A stretch of 64,000 bases of DNA. Source: Hirudinaria manillensis (lineage: Eukaryota > Annelida > Clitellata > Hirudinida > Hirudinidae). The notes under the pieces are model-generated. The model was not told where the DNA came from and searched no databases. It worked only from the letters and a program-made list of their open reading frames with translations. The translations under genes and the position numbers were made by a program. The DNA lies in NCBI GenBank assembly GCA_034509925.1, contig CM067526.1:5611001-5675000 (forward strand). Direction: 5' to 3'. Shown here piece by piece: positions 22,241 through 33,092 of the stretch (positions are counted from its first letter, which is position 1; every line of letters begins with the position of its first letter).

Positions 22241-22377
22241 CCAATAAGAAGCAACGGCGGGTGAATCAGATATTTAAGGTTTGAATTGTGATTGGTTTTG
22301 ACTTGACCTATATTTTCGTAAAATCACAAGGGTTGATTGGTCCGTTTGAGGCGGGACTGACCTCTATATAATTTGAA
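22241..22377 (+). promoter_or_regulatory. Cyclin A promoter: three CCAAT boxes, E2F-like/CHR elements, TATA
   Basis: The sequence shows CCAAT at 22241-22245 and inverted CCAAT (ATTGG) at 22291-22295 and 22336-22340. Next come TTTGAG followed by GCGGGA (22345-22356), TATATAA at 22365-22371 and TTTGAA at 22372-22377. Spaced NF-Y boxes upstream of a CHR (TTTGAA) are the known layout of G2/M gene promoters bound by NF-Y and MuvB/DREAM. The start site should lie near 22395-22405, about 30 bp after the TATA box. Use of these sites in this animal is inferred. Confidence 0.6.
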
Positions 22378-22399
22378 AGTTAGTACATCCAGTCTTACA

Positions 22400-22945
22400 C
22401 GGTGTAGTGCTATACGTGTCTGTGCGGCTAGATATTACGGATGTGTGTTGTGGGGACATCGTAGATCTGTGGCCATTTTTACTTGCTTGAACTAAGAGTT
22501 TGGATTTTTAGTGAATTTCGTAACCAGTTTTACTACTGCTGTTGTTGTTGTTGTTCAATTTTCATAAGGTAATCCTTTTGTCGCAAGAATTATGCACTAC
22601 TAGCGCATAACATCATTACGACATATAGCACTCAAATTCGCCCAATAAAACTTTTTATTTTCCTATAAAAGAGTGGGAGACGAGGTTTCCCTTCGCATTT
22701 GAATCGATTTTTGAAGTTACGAGCGAGGCCCGTACAAAGGTGAGCGATACATCAAGCTTTAATAAATTTTTGCATTTCATCATAGCATTTCTGGGAATGT
22801 TAATTTTGCATGGTTTGCTTCATCTAATCTTATATCAAAATACAGCATTTATTAAAATGACCATAGAAATAGTTGCATTCCATTGAAGTTATCTGTCAAC
22901 AATTTCTTTCAGATTTATCCAACGTTCCCTAGTCTCATCCAAAAA
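22400..22945 (+). other. Cyclin A 5' UTR with an intron
   Basis: A leader exon probably runs from near 22400 to 22739, where cgtacaaag is followed by gtgagc, a strong donor. The matching acceptor is ttctttcag ending at 22912, so the second leader piece is 22913-22945 just before the ATG. Another possible donor (gtaatc) lies at 22569. Exact ends need transcript data. Confidence 0.5.
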
Positions 22946-24890
22946 ATGAACAGAACTTCAGCTTTCAATAATGAGAATTTTACCAACTTGAATGGCAAAA
23001 GAGTATTAACACAAAATACCCAACAAAACCAAAGGCAACCTTTAGGAAATTGTGCAATTGTGAATGCAGGAGACAAAAAGTCAAAGCAATTTGAGTCTAA
23101 TCTGGTCGGTTTGAATTTTTGAATGTTTTGAATTCTTATGGATTTTTATTGTGCTGCTGTATCAGGAACCCGTGAAGAAAAGAGCCGATGGAGTGCAAAC
23201 AAGGAGCCAAACAGCAAAGCAAGAAGCATTTGAGAGCATCGGACATGCCGTGACGTACGACCTACCTGCATTTACGATTTACGACGACTCTGGTTTACCC
23301 AGCAAAGAAGAACATGAGTCCATGGAAGTCGTCGAGGAGAAGAGCACCCGAGGAAAAGTGTCACAAGTCTTCGGCGATAGCATCATGGCCGATGATTCCG
23401 TACAATACGATGACGAGGAGGAATGCGACGAAGATAAAGAGATGGAAGACTACGAAGAGGAGTATGAAGAGGAAGGAGATATTTCGTGTGCAGGTTGATA
23501 GTTTGTTGAATTTTATTCTATTCGCTAAGTCTGTGCAATATTTAACTTGGCATTTGACTAGCTTTTACTTTTCATTATTGGATATTTTTCAGAGGAGGGA
23601 CCTGAGGAAGATGCAGAAATGATGAATGTCCAGAGGAAACTCAGGGCTGACGTCAATGAAAAGTACGCAATGGAGCATCTCACATATTCTATGAGTGAAT
23701 ACAGAAGAGATATATATCAGAACATGAGGATGAGAGAGGTAATATTTGCTATTTTAAGTCAATTTTTAATGTGGACTGACCTACAAGCCCAGAGGTTTTT
23801 TTTTTACTTGTAAAACATTGCATCCCGAATTACTTCCTGCAGGTGGCGTTCATGCCTCGTCCGGATTACATGAGGAAACAATCCGACATAAACCATTCCA
23901 TGAGATCCATCCTGGTCGACTGGATGGTAGAAGTTGTTGACGAATACAGACTCAAGAGAGAAACGTTTTTCCTTGCCGTGAATTACGTCGACAGGTACTT
24001 GTCCCTGTTCAACATCGTCAGGTCGAACCTTCAACTCGTCGGCACTGCGGCCCTCTTCATCGCCTCGTGAGTTTTCTCTTATCGACTGGCAAAATTTAGA
24101 AACAAGAGTTTTGAATTTGGAATTTTTCTAAATGACCAGAAAATACGAAGAGGTTTATCCCCCTAACATCGCCGATTTTGTCACTGTCACGGACGGGACC
24201 TACACGAACAGGCAGGTCCTTCAGATGGAGTACACCTTACTCAAGTCTCTCAGATTCAAGACTACTGTCCCCACTGCCAATTTCTTCTGCCTTGATCTTC
24301 TCAACCAATTGTCGTTCGAGGAGATTGATTACTCGATGACTTTCGTGAGTGATTTTTTTTTGTTCTTTTGTATGAAAAGTGTGACGTTAAGTGCCATAAT
24401 ATTTCTTAAAGTACATTCTGGAGACAATTCACGTAATCGGGAACGAGTTCCTGAAGTACCCTCCTAGCATCATGGCCGCAACCAGCGTGTTGGTGTCTTC
24501 GCTAACCCTGAGGAAAGATAACTGCGTAAGTGCCGGGTCAGCGATCGATGCGCAGCGGATTTCTAAACGTTTCCGATCGTCTTTCAGATCAACAAAATTA
24601 CCTCTCACACGGGATACGAACTCAGGCACCTCGTTCCGTGCATCATGTCGGTATTTCGAACCTTCCAAAACCCCGCCGCTCTGACTCAAAATGCAGTCAG
24701 GAACAAGTTCCAAGCGAGCAGGTATAGTTGGATTTCAGTTTATTTTATTAGTAAATAATGCAGAGTAGAGATCGAGTCGGTACGTACAAAATCATAACGC
24801 TCGTTGCATTCCGTCAGGTACCATTCCGTGTCTCAGTTTTCAGTTCCGCAGGGACTTGCCTTGGAAGACTTCTTGGCCGGAAAGTTTTAA
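22946..24890 (+). CDS. CCNA: Cyclin A
   Basis: Eight coding exons: 22946-23104, 23166-23493, 23593-23738, 23843-24066, 24140-24344, 24412-24525, 24588-24721, 24818-24890. The product is 460 residues, normal for the family. Cyclin A activates CDK1/CDK2 in S phase and G2. The N-terminal half is acidic and holds FTIYDD (89-94), which fits the ABBA motif (FxIYxD) used for APC/C-Cdc20 docking. The cyclin box has MRSIL-VDW (231-238), the hydrophobic patch for RxL substrates. Lys287 (in SKYEEVYPP) and Glu316 are 29 residues apart, matching the two CDK-contact residues Lys266 and Glu295 of human cyclin A2. The C-terminal fold ends in [15 protein letters not shown] and the VTDGTYT segment favour cyclin A over B. 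The ATG follows a 3' splice site and an A-rich stretch. I see no clear RxxL destruction box. Confidence 0.96.
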
Positions 24891-27813
24891 CCCTCTGATG
24901 CGTTTCGCATCGACGCCCTAGGAAATGTGTTGTCATTTTGTATTTCAAAACAATTTATCAAAGTAATTCTTTGTCTCGTGGTCCCGTATTTATTGTTCCG
25001 GCATTGGTGTCGACAGATTTTGAAAGGGGACGATTGCATAGTAAGGAGGGTCTTGGTTATTAATGATGGTCAAAGCGAGTCATTGCTTTGGTTCTTTGGG
25101 GCTCAAAGTACGTTTCTATCTCTGACTTGTTGTCGTTAATTGTTTGCATTTTCCCATCCTTACTTACATTTCCACAACATCCTGACCTCTAATTTGGGTT
25201 AAATGGTTTGCAGGCCTCTTTGCTGTTGGCTCTTTGGTAAATTAGCCATTGACATTTAAGCACAAATTTATGCGTCCTTTATTTTCTTAGATGGAATTGA
25301 TTGGTAAAATCATTGATATTTCAATTTCTACACAGTTTGTTCATGGTTATGTTTGTTTTATGTGATGATTTTGCCATGCCATTTCCTCCATTTTTAGCCT
25401 CGGTAGTACTCCGTCATGGGCTCTATCTGTTTTTCTTTTATTATGCATGGTTTTATGTTGCATAAAATGAATAGAAAATATTCCACAGTCCACAAAATCA
25501 CTAGGTCTATTGTTGGCAGCAGATTGTGCATACCCAGGGAATAGGTATCTAGTTAAGTTGTTGAATGTTTAACTTTTAAGTGCTCGCGTGTTGAACAATT
25601 GGGTCCTACGTGATTTTATTTAATCTGGATTTTGGTGCGGTTTTTGGCGCTCTCTAAACTCGGACGTTCCTCGTAATGATCGCGACGTGTTTATTTCTCA
25701 CGAGTTGCAGCGGGCGCCACATTGGACAGGCTAGCGGGCGTTTTGTAAAGAATTCTGGCGAGATGTACATCCTCTATTTTTATGAGTGTTTATTTATGAC
25801 CATTTTGCATATATACAAAATTAATAAAAAAAAACATGTATCGATATATTTGATTGATTGATTGCAACTCGACGAGTGAATTCAATCCGTAACCCTATGG
25901 TCTGGGTTGCAATGTGCACGGTTTTGATAAGCTTGAGTGTAGTAAGCCTTATAGGTTGTCTCAAGAATGTTTACAAATATTTGGTTTTGTTATTTTGCTG
26001 ATATAAGATGGTTGAGACTAATGTGAAGAGTTTGGCGTGAACTACATTTTAAGGGCTGGTGGGGATTTATATATTTGACTGATTGATAAATGGAAATAAG
26101 TAGATTATTTGAGATATTTGCCAATATACTTTTGGAGGTGAAATAACCATATTTTTCTTAATGGTGCCTTAAAACTGGCATAATCTAGAATCGTGTGAAG
26201 GATTTTAGGTGAAGGGAAGACTGAACTTTTGGTTTTAGAAGCAAAAATTAAATGTTTTCAGCCTTTAATGGCATGGCAGAGCAGAAGATTATTTGAAGTC
26301 GTTAACATTTTCGTTGTTTATTTTTTAAATGAGACTAATAGGGTTGTGGAGGCTTCCGTTGGTGCAGAATGGCCTCACGCCATAAGTTATATCGTCTACA
26401 TCGGATTACAAGTCGCCATTGATCCTTCATCACTTTGTAAGTATTCCACGTTGATCACTGATGTTGCCCACACGGAATATGTTTTCAACAACCAAGGAGA
26501 ACCAACTCAGCTCAGCCCAGGATTCTTCTGAAAGTTTTTTCCACAAATAAAAATTATAAAACCAACATAAATTTAAAAAATTTTTGAAAATAAAGTTTAA
26601 GCTACCTAAAAAACTTAACTGAGTTTTAACGAAAAATAAAATAAATTTTGGTCGATATTTTTTGTTAGTGTTTTAAAAAAATATATTTTGGGAGGGAAGA
26701 TTTTCCAAGCATTTCTTAAATTTAACAAAACCGATGTAACAAAGTTCAGTAGTTCCAATTAGGCATGAAAATTTTAAATTTGAATAATTGGATGTATTTT
26801 GAATTGATAAGTAGATATTCTAAATTGAATATATTGAATCGAATGCTTTCATTAAATTTAGAGTGAATATTTATATATATTTTAAATTGATTGTTTGCAT
26901 ATACTTTCCCTTCTCCACGATCCGTCAGTCCAATCCATCCCTTACAAGTAAATAATTTCCTGTCATTTATTTACGCGACTGAATTTATAACCATTACTTA
27001 ATTCCAGTGCGCGCCAGTGTTTATTTTATATAGAGTTTTAGAAGACACAATTCCCTCATCCTAATTACGTAACAAAATTGATTCCAGTCATATTTTCATT
27101 AATTCTAGTCGATGTTGTTAGAAATTATTGTTGTTTTGTTAAAACGCTAATCTCGTCAAAGTATTCATTTTATTGACTGGTACGTCGAAATGATTTAATT
27201 AATAATGAAAGGTCATCTTAAGGTCATTTGTATCCAAAGATTGGATTGATTCATCATTGGATTTTGAATGATTTTTTATTTTCGAAAACAAATTTTGTAA
27301 TTTTACAAGTAAAAAGTTACAAAATATAATAATAAAATTTTATAATAAACATTTATGGCATAGTCTATTCAAAACTATTAAATTGACTGTTTGATATTTG
27401 TTTCAAGCTTAAGTTAAAAATTAAGAACTTATAAGACAAGTAGGTTAGTGAACTTTAGGTTGTTGTTGTTGTTAATAAGGGCTGTTACGATGCATTTAGT
27501 GACTATTTTTGCTCAATTAGTTCATTATTGCATAAATTGGTCAATTAGTTTCAAACCGTCAGTGACAACTTTGAGTAAATTTGAAGTTTTAATATTTTGT
27601 GCTCAAAACTTTTGTTGCAAATACGATGATGTATCAGGCCTCTTGTTCATTCAAATAGATTGATTTAAGCCATTACTATTAATAATCGATTACTAGATAA
27701 TTAAGAAAATTCTTAATCGCTGAGAGGTTCTTAGGTTGTAAGAAAGATGAAACACACATTACTTAACGTAAATATCGAATTTATTTTACGAAAACAACAT
27801 TTTGTTGCCTCAG
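24891..27813. other. Cyclin A 3' region and spacer to the second cyclin gene
   Basis: AATAAA at 25823-25828 is the first clear poly(A) signal after the cyclin A stop, giving a 3' UTR of about 0.9 kb if used. A CpG-rich patch at 25640-25765 may be a promoter (separate entry). A strong donor (gtaagtat, 26437) follows a possible exon from about 26342, which could be leader sequence of the next gene; this is weak. Frames at 24927-25139, 26229-26531 and 27448-27663 have no recognisable content. Confidence 0.5.
25640..25765 (+). promoter_or_regulatory. CpG-rich patch with E2F site, possible promoter of the second cyclin gene
   Basis: TTTGGCGC (25643-25650) matches the E2F consensus. It is followed by many CpG dinucleotides, a GGGCGCCA palindrome and an ATTGG (inverted CCAAT). 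The surroundings are AT-rich with few CpGs. Position and strand relative to the downstream cyclin gene (first coding exon near 27814, preceded by a 3' splice site) fit a promoter followed by a long leader intron. This is inference. Confidence 0.35.
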
Positions 27814-27837
27814 ATTTCACCTCTTCGATCTTCGGAT

Positions 27838-29766
27838 ATGGCATTCAGTTCAGATAACTCTGTACATTTCAACGGACAAATTACAAGGCAATTACACGAC
27901 CATCTGCCTCTGGAGTCTTTTAAAGGAGACGGGACGATGGAAGTTCATGCGATGGAATGGAAGAGAAAACAAGATGTGATTCGAGACGAAGAAAGTTCCT
28001 CATCCGAAATCATGGAAGTAGATGAATACAGACCGACAGGACAAGTGACAATTCGTCATGAAACCGAAAATTACGATTGCTATAGTGATGACTATGATGA
28101 TCAATATGATTATGAAGGCGAATATGGGGGAGAAGATGACATGGTAGAGGAGGATGGCTTTCGAGGGAATAATCTCTCGGTTTTGGGTATTTGGAATTCT
28201 TACTATAAGCAATACATAATTGCATATTTATTTATTTAATAGTATAGTAGCAGCAACAACAATAATAATAATAGTAGGCTGTTATAAATTATCATTATCA
28301 TAATCTACTCCAGAGAGACGCTATGATGACGTGGAAATGCTGAACGTCCAGAGGAAGCTCAGAGCTGATACAAACGACTGGTACTCAAAGCGCCATTACG
28401 AACTCTCCTTAGGCGAATACAGGGATGACGTTTACAAGTATTTGAGAGAAATGGAGGTTAGTTTGTCAAGCCATCATCCCGGTCCGTCTTGGATCTTGCT
28501 ACAGGATTAGCATGGACCTTTAGTCTCATTGTATCAGAAAATGTATAGAAAAGTAATCGTCTAAATTGTATTCACGACAGATCCTGTCTCATCCCAATGC
28601 CGAGTATATGACGCGTCAGTCAGAAATCAACCATCGCTTCCGATCCACACTGGTGGACTGGATGGTCTATTTGACTCATTCGATGGACCTAAAAAGAGAA
28701 ACTCTATTCCTCTCCGTGAACTATTTGGACAGGTACATGTCCGTCAAGAACGTTCCAAAGACCATGCTCCAGATAATTGGTTTAGCATGCATCCATTTGG
28801 CAGGGTACGGTTTTAATCGATCTCGTATTATCATCATAATGTGCTTTATTAGTCGTGATTTCTCGTATTATAAGTTGTTGCTGTTCATAATTTCTAGAAA
28901 GTCTGAAGAGGGAGAACCGCCGCGTCTTGGGACTTTGGCAAATGAGAACGAAAAGAGGCACATACGAGTCTTGGAGTTGAGCATGCTCAATTCTTTTCAA
29001 TTCAGGACCAATGTTCCAACTGCCAACTTTTTCATCCTCGATCTTCTCAACCAATTTTCCTTGCAAGAAACTGAATATGCAATGACCCTCGTAAGGATGC
29101 GATGTGATTGCATGCGAACCTTTTGGCCACCTTTCACGAGATGATTCTATAAGTTTTCAATATTCTATATATTTTCTTTTAGTACATCCTGGAAACCACT
29201 CTCGTGTACGGCGATAAATTTCTGGTGTTTCTTCCGAGTTTCCTTGCAACGTCCTGTTTCCTGTTCACTCACATTTTACTGAAATTGAGAAAAAGGAGAG
29301 CATTTGTGAGTTGATTGAGGCAAATTATAAAAAGCCAACGACTGCGGTTCAATCTAAAGATGAGAATATATTTTTAATAAGCAACGCTTAATGCTTTCAG
29401 ATGGACAAAATAACATCACTGACCGGCTACGACTACCAACAACTCTATCCGTGCCTCAACGTCATCCTGAATGTCATGCAAAACTTGTCGTCGAAGTTCA
29501 CAAACGTTAAGGAGGAGTACCTTTCGGACAGGTACGATACCTCCTTTTTTGTGCTTACCTATTTATAGAGTAATTTATATTTAAAATCCAATAATTTATT
29601 CACCACAATTAAGATTTTAATATTTATTAAACCTATTTAAGTGACATTTTCTCTATTTACACATTTAAATTTTTTCTCGTGCAGGTACTATTCCGTCTCG
29701 AAAATTGTTATTCCAAAAGATCTCACTTTTGAGCAGTTTGTTACCGATGATTTTCTGGTATCATAA
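27838..29766 (+). CDS. Divergent cyclin A paralogue
   Basis: Seven coding exons: 27838-28186, 28314-28456, 28581-28804, 28898-29090, 29183-29305, 29401-29531, 29685-29766 (414 residues). All six intron positions and phases (1,0,2,0,0,2) match the cyclin A gene upstream, so this is a tandem duplicate. VDW, the LKRET-LSVNYLDRY helix and VPTANFFILDLLNQ are conserved. The hydrophobic patch has become FRSTL (184-188). The stretch after SEE is rewritten and four residues shorter, yet the CDK-contact Lys240 and Glu265 are kept. The N-terminus is acidic and Tyr-rich (about 75-110) and lacks the ABBA motif. The exon begins after a splice site at 27813; ATG 27838 is the first ATG in it. It probably still binds a CDK, with altered substrate docking and turnover. 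Confidence 0.9.
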
Positions 29767-29840
29767 ATCGTTATATTCGTGGTGATCGCTAATTATAACC
29801 GATATTATAATGTTGTTATGCGGTACGTATTTGCGACGTC

Positions 29841-29846
29841 AATAAA
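29841..29846 (+). promoter_or_regulatory. Poly(A) signal of the cyclin A paralogue
   Basis: AATAAA lies 75 bp after the stop codon. Confidence 0.7.
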
Positions 29847-30650
29847 TGTTTGTTGTATTACGATGGTGTCTTGATAATATGGTCTCCTTATGTAATGGGA
29901 TTGAAGAAGAATTGGTGCTTGCAAATGTGATTGAAGACGACGACATTAAGAAGGAAATATTGAATCAACTTTCTTTATATAGATTCCGTCATTTGACATA
30001 ATTGACGTCTTGGGTATTTCGTAGACTATCTGTAATATATTCTGTGCTACATTTAACACTAGTCTGAACAGACTGGAAACATCCTCTTAACAAATAGTTA
30101 TGCAACGGAATTCTGTCTCTTATTGAAGGTTGGATGCAGGGCTTCTATGAGCGGGACTCTAATGGAAACAGTGTTCTAAACCACAAGCTGTCACGCCACA
30201 ATCGCCCCCGTGGAGAAGCTCTATATAAATGCTTTAATGGCACATAAATGGTTATAGCACTTTAATGAATGCTCTTCATTCGCTAGAGCTAGCGCTATAT
30301 AAAATGACCTATTTAATCTAGGTTTTAATAACATCAATTTACATACCAGTTAAAACCAGTTTACGTTTAAGCATTTGTGGCTATTAAAAAAAAAAGTTAG
30401 AATTGTTAGGTTAATAAAGTAATTAAATTTTTAAACGACTAAAATTACCGATTGTTTATTATTATTAGATTTCGTTAATCTCAACATTTCAATAAAACGT
30501 AATAACCTCGAATTGAAAAACCCGAGAGAAGGGAAAATTAAATAAAAATTTATTTGTTTGTTTCAAATGCCGTGGGAAACCGAAGGTAGAATCCATTGTT
30601 TCACTTTTGTCAGCAGAACTGCAGCCTGTTATTGGTATTGTTATTGGCTA

Positions 30651-30693
30651 CAATAATAATATTATAATAATTATTATTAATTATATTAATTAT

Positions 30694-30723
<30 letters not shown>
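30651..30723. repeat. ATT/AAT simple repeat
   Basis: An almost pure run of ATT/TTA-type triplets with imperfect copies. Confidence 0.9.
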
Positions 30724-30724
<1 letters not shown>

Positions 30725-31112
30725 TTAACTTATGACGCTTTCACAATGAGTCCATTATTACTTTATCCTAACCGCAGTAATATGAATATTTTGATCGAAT
30801 ATTTATTTGCATGGTTACATGTGCAACGTGTTGTCATTTGTTTTATATAAATGTATCATAGTAATATAAATGTAAATAATTATAATATCTATTATTATTA
30901 TTATTGTTCGCCTTGAAACTCATACTTTCTTTCTACTTGTACTAATATCATGGACCTATCTTAAATGTACAACGACATACGTACATTGTAGTACTGAGTA
31001 CTTAACAATTCGTGAGCTACAAATAAATACGATGTTCATAAATTATCCTAACCAATGTAATCCGCTGGAATACGAGAGACTGTCCTCTTAATACATTTCG
31101 TAATTAGTCGAA

Positions 31113-31187
31113 TATAAATAATAAATAATAAATAATTAAATAATAATAAATAATTAAATAATAATAAATAATTAAATAATAATAAAA
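31113..31187. repeat. A/T tandem repeat, ~18-bp unit
   Basis: The unit taattaaataataataaa is repeated about four times with little change. Confidence 0.85.
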
Positions 31188-31552
31188 ATATTTGAAATTC
31201 AAGCAAAGCAAATTCTTCTCATACTTCTTCCTCCTAAATAGTTCTAATTCTCAGCAAACAATAGCGTAACCAATAGCAACCATCAGAAAGCATTTAAATC
31301 GTTCGAAGCAATAATAATAATATTTAATTATATTTATATTGCACTTCAATTAAACCAAACGACAACACAATTGCGAGAGTTATTAAAAGTAATAAAATGT
31401 ATTACGTAATCATCGTCATCGTCGTCGTCGTCATACATTGTTTACTGAATGGCTGTTATTATCACTTGTTGTGTACTTAATGTAATAAGTGTATCACCCA
31501 CGATGATTCCTTGAATTTCGAAGTTACAAGAACTTCATAACGTCGTGTGATT

Positions 31553-31593
31553 GAATAATAATAATAATAATAAATATAATAATAATAATAAAA
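31553..31593. repeat. (AAT)n microsatellite
   Basis: Runs of AAT with one interruption. Confidence 0.85.
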
Positions 31594-33092
31594 ATACAAT
31601 AATTTGCTTTGTTTTAAATCGATGAATTTAAAATTGATAAAGTGTTTTAATTCTGAATTTAATATTTAATTCTTCAAATTTAATGTTTACATCGAACCGA
31701 TTCATTAAGTTTGGACTTCGTAATATCTACTAACTTTGACATTTGCTCTCCTCGATATTTGTTATTTTAACACTTTACATAATATTTTGAATAATTATTA
31801 AATAATTATTAAATATTCCGACAATTCAATCAGTGATCTTGTTGTATTCTTGCGTAAAATGTAATAAAATACAGTGAAAGGTATGCAAGGTTCGACTCAA
31901 TGTCATCAGTTACGTCATGTACATGTAGACAATTTCAAATGCATGGCCTTTGTAGAACAGGTAACATCTATATAATGCAAATAATAACAACGAAGTGCCC
32001 ACCAAAAGATTGCGCGCGCATGATCACGGCACACGTCAAGCTGGTCCAGAAAATTATGTCACGAAGGATGGAAGGAGATGGTGAATGAAAGGCTCAAAAT
32101 TCATTCATAACTTCCATTGAAGTCTTAGACTTTGATCATTAGTTTAATGGGGTCAATGGGCGTGGTTACCTCTTAATCAACCAACCGCAACCGGTCACAA
32201 AGTCTCCCGGCTAGTGACGGACAATGAATGTTACTCAACGTCCTTGCATTAAAACTTCAATGTTTGACCACTCGACATTCTTCTGTGACTCCAATATCTT
32301 CTAAACTCTCCTAACAAAAGCAGTTCAATCAACGTGGCCGATAAAGCGAAGGCGGGCACTGCTTACCTGACAAAGTTTTTGTCAATTTCTCTCTCGTTGT
32401 GCACGAAGTTGGGCTACGAAGTGCGGGTTAAGAAGTTCGAAATTCGTAAGAATTTTATTATTTCACTTGAAACGAGGATTATCAGCTCCGGTTCATGGCG
32501 TTCATGTGAGTTTTGATTTTATTTAACCGAAAATTTGAATAAATAATTGACAAATATCGTCCGAATATATATCGTCCAAATTTGGCTGCCCATCAATTCA
32601 TCAATGTCTTCCAACTCCGTTTTTATTCTAAGTTTTGTTTCGCAATTTGTCTGCTCAATGAATCTGCATTGAATCAGAAATAGCTCTTGAAATGATTTAT
32701 TCTTCGAGAGCCTGTTGACAATCTTGTAATGCTCGAAATGGCAACCCTCACAATCTCCCCTCGTGTTCTGTCAACTGAATGAAGCATTGAATGCTGAATA
32801 TTCAAATGGATTTAAAAACAGCCTCCGATTCGAAATCGAGCAGGTAACGAAGTAACATAGGAGTAACAAATGCTACACATCGAATAACAACAAACAGTAA
32901 TTAATTCGATTAATGAATAACGACAACATCAACAACAACTACTACTAACTAACTCCTCACAACTACCTCTGCAACTAAAAACACGAGAGAATTTTTTGTT
33001 CTTTCTTTATAATTGAAAAAACTTGTTCGAACTCGTGCAGGTGAGAAGGGAATTTATTGCACTCAAAAAACATTTTCGACCGCTTCGTCTCC

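Larger units (their letters stand above)
29850..33092. other. AT-rich intergenic DNA with simple repeats
   Basis: No gene is supported. The short frames at 31900-32088 and 32334-32516 have no recognisable domain. Trinucleotide (AAT/ATT) and longer A/T tandem repeats occur (separate entries). The last part, before 33093, should hold the promoter and any leader exon of the next gene. A motif gtgcag followed by gtgaga at 33036-33046 could act as either splice acceptor or donor. Confidence 0.6.

Noticed and set aside
22946..24890. Cyclin B identity for the first cyclin
   Set aside because: The ABBA motif, SKYEEVYPP context, VTDGTYT segment and C-terminal YHSVSQF match cyclin A better.
26229..26531. 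100-codon ORF between the two cyclin genes
   Set aside because: No domain, no conserved composition and an internal strong splice donor at 26437. At most it is leader sequence of the second cyclin gene.
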